The notes under the pieces were generated by a model that was given only the letters and a program-made list of their open reading frames with translations, had not been told where the DNA came from and did not search any database. 64,000 nt of DNA from Priestia megaterium (lineage in GTDB: Bacteria; Bacillota; Bacilli; Bacillales; Bacillaceae_H), in contig VTEF01000004.1 of the NCBI GenBank assembly GCA_008180335.1, positions 124,850 to 188,849 on the forward strand, written 5' to 3'. Made by a program: the position numbers and the translations under genes. Shown in pieces: positions 63,069 through 64,000 of this stretch. How positions within the stretch are numbered: position 1 is the stretch's first letter; every line of letters begins with the position of its first letter.

Positions 63069-64000
63069 ATGGCAGTGAACAAAACTAACGTCATTCATGA
63101 ACGCTTTTATTACAAAGCTGATCAAGTTATTGATAAGCCATTTAATTGGACACAAATGTGGAGGTTATTGCACTATTTAAAGCCGTATCGTAAAACACTT
63201 TTACCATTATCTTTTATAGCTGTTATTATCACAACAGTTATTCGGTTGATTATTCCAATTTTAATTGGCGTGTACACGTTAGATCATGCGATTGCAAACA
63301 AAGACCAAACGCTTCTTATTCAATTGGTGGCTTTAATTTTTAGCTTGTATAGTATCTCGTATGTAGCTAATATTTTTCGCATTAAATGGATGAATCAGCT
63401 AGGTCAGCATGTGATTTATGATTTACGGAAACATTTATTTACTCATGTACAAGGTTTGTCGCATCGCTTTTTTGATTCGCGTTCTGGTGGATCTATTCTT
63501 GTGCGGATTATGAATGATATAAATTCATTGCAAGATTTATTTACAAACGGTGTTGTTAATTTATTTATGGACATTCTTCTTTTAATCGGAATCGTGGCGA
63601 TTCTGTTTTCCTTAAGTCCAATCTTAACATTAGCAGTTCTTGTGATTTTACCAATTATGTTCTTTATTTCGACTCGATTGCGTCGTAATATTAGACGTTC
63701 TTGGCAGATAGTCCGAATGAAACAATCAGTCTTGAACTCACACTTAAATGAAAGTATTCAAGGAATTCGAGTTACCCAATCATTTTCCCAAGAGAAAGAA
63801 AACATGTCTTTTTTTGAACATATCAATCATGAAAACTACGAAAGCTGGCGCCAAGCAACCAAAAGAAATGCGATGTTTCGTCCATTTGTTGAATTAACAA
63901 ATGCAGTTGGAACAGCTATTTTGATTTGGTTTGGTGCTACGCTCATTGCACAAGAGAATTTAACGATCGGGGTATTTGTTTCATTTGCTTTTTATTTAGG
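63069..64000 (+). CDS. ABC exporter half-transporter (second, 3' truncated by window)
   Basis: GGGGGAGG leads to ATG 63069 (2 nt) or GTG 63075 (8 nt, perhaps better). The open frame runs off the right edge. The 310 visible codons contain a longer N-terminal extension than the first half (HERFYYKADQVIDKPFNW) and the exporter membrane domain (YLKPYRKTLLPL, LSHRFFDSRSGGSILVRIMNDI, ESIQGIRVTQSFSQE). No ATPase domain is visible yet. It is evidently the partner subunit. Confidence 0.88.
   Translation, partial: MAVNKTNVIHERFYYKADQVIDKPFNWTQMWRLLHYLKPYRKTLLPLSFIAVIITTVIRLIIPILIGVYTLDHAIANKDQTLLIQLVALIFSLYSISYVANIFRIKWMNQLGQHVIYDLRKHLFTHVQGLSHRFFDSRSGGSILVRIMNDINSLQDLFTNGVVNLFMDILLLIGIVAILFSLSPILTLAVLVILPIMFFISTRLRRNIRRSWQIVRMKQSVLNSHLNESIQGIRVTQSFSQEKENMSFFEHINHENYESWRQATKRNAMFRPFVELTNAVGTAILIWFGATLIAQENLTIGVFVSFAFYL

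Overview
The window looks like core chromosome of a low-GC, spore-forming Bacillaceae bacterium (Bacillus/Priestia type). The reasons are strong AGGAGG ribosome-binding sites, AT-rich intergenic DNA, TTGACA/TATAAT promoters, U-tailed hairpin terminators, and genes I recognise from Bacillus (glcT-ptsGHI, ykwC, patA, cheV, ykyB, ykuD, ykuE, fadH, ykuI, ykuJ, abbA, cbpB, ccpC, dapH, dapL, ykuS, ykuT, ykuU, ykuV). B12-dependent MetH and polyphosphate genes set it apart from B. subtilis 168. The species cannot be fixed from sequence alone. I see no rRNA, tRNA, CRISPR array, prophage or intact insertion sequence.

Layout. 0-5 kb: a 5'-truncated NAD(P)-binding protein, YkvS-like, patatin-like, YolD-like, the LysM/SleB-type hydrolase YkvT and a YueI-like protein. 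4.7-5.6 kb: a gene-free gap that appears to hold two RNA-only transcription units, one under a perfect cre box and one a ~93-nt C-rich sRNA on the minus strand. 5.6-12 kb: AtoE-type and purine transporters, the HAD phosphatase YkrA, a CstA-type carrier, and a small gene split by an in-frame stop. 12.4-18 kb: SAM riboswitch-yitJ-metH. 18-23.5 kb: aldo/keto reductase, YkvI transporter, then an FMN riboswitch driving ribE-ribBA-ribH without ribD. 23.5-30 kb: unknown membrane protein, glcT, RAT/terminator leader, ptsG-ptsH-ptsI. 30-32 kb: cidA/cidB-like genes and a LysR regulator. 32-39 kb: YkvO-like SDR, nitroreductase, ykwC, patA, small unknowns, TetR. 39-61 kb: cheV to ykuV with insertions (glcU-gdh, ppx, ppk, a coat-like protein, a DUF3993-type protein, a glutaredoxin) and without flavodoxin genes between ccpC and dapH. 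61-64 kb: a two-gene ABC exporter, the second gene cut by the right edge.

How it fits together. Sugar use is served twice: PTS uptake with GlcT antitermination, and GlcU/Gdh non-PTS uptake plus oxidation. Methionine synthesis (yitJ/metH) is SAM-controlled and riboflavin synthesis FMN-controlled. The acetyl branch of diaminopimelate/lysine synthesis is represented by patA, dapH and dapL. Polyphosphate turnover (ppx, ppk) has Pho-box-like repeats ahead of ppk. Stationary-phase and signalling functions include AbbA, CcpC, the c-di-AMP-binding CbpB, CheV and the EAL protein YkuI. The best leads for undescribed biology are the two candidate regulatory RNAs near 5 kb, the ribD-less FMN-controlled operon, the ppk Pho boxes and a structured element at 36.08-36.15 kb.
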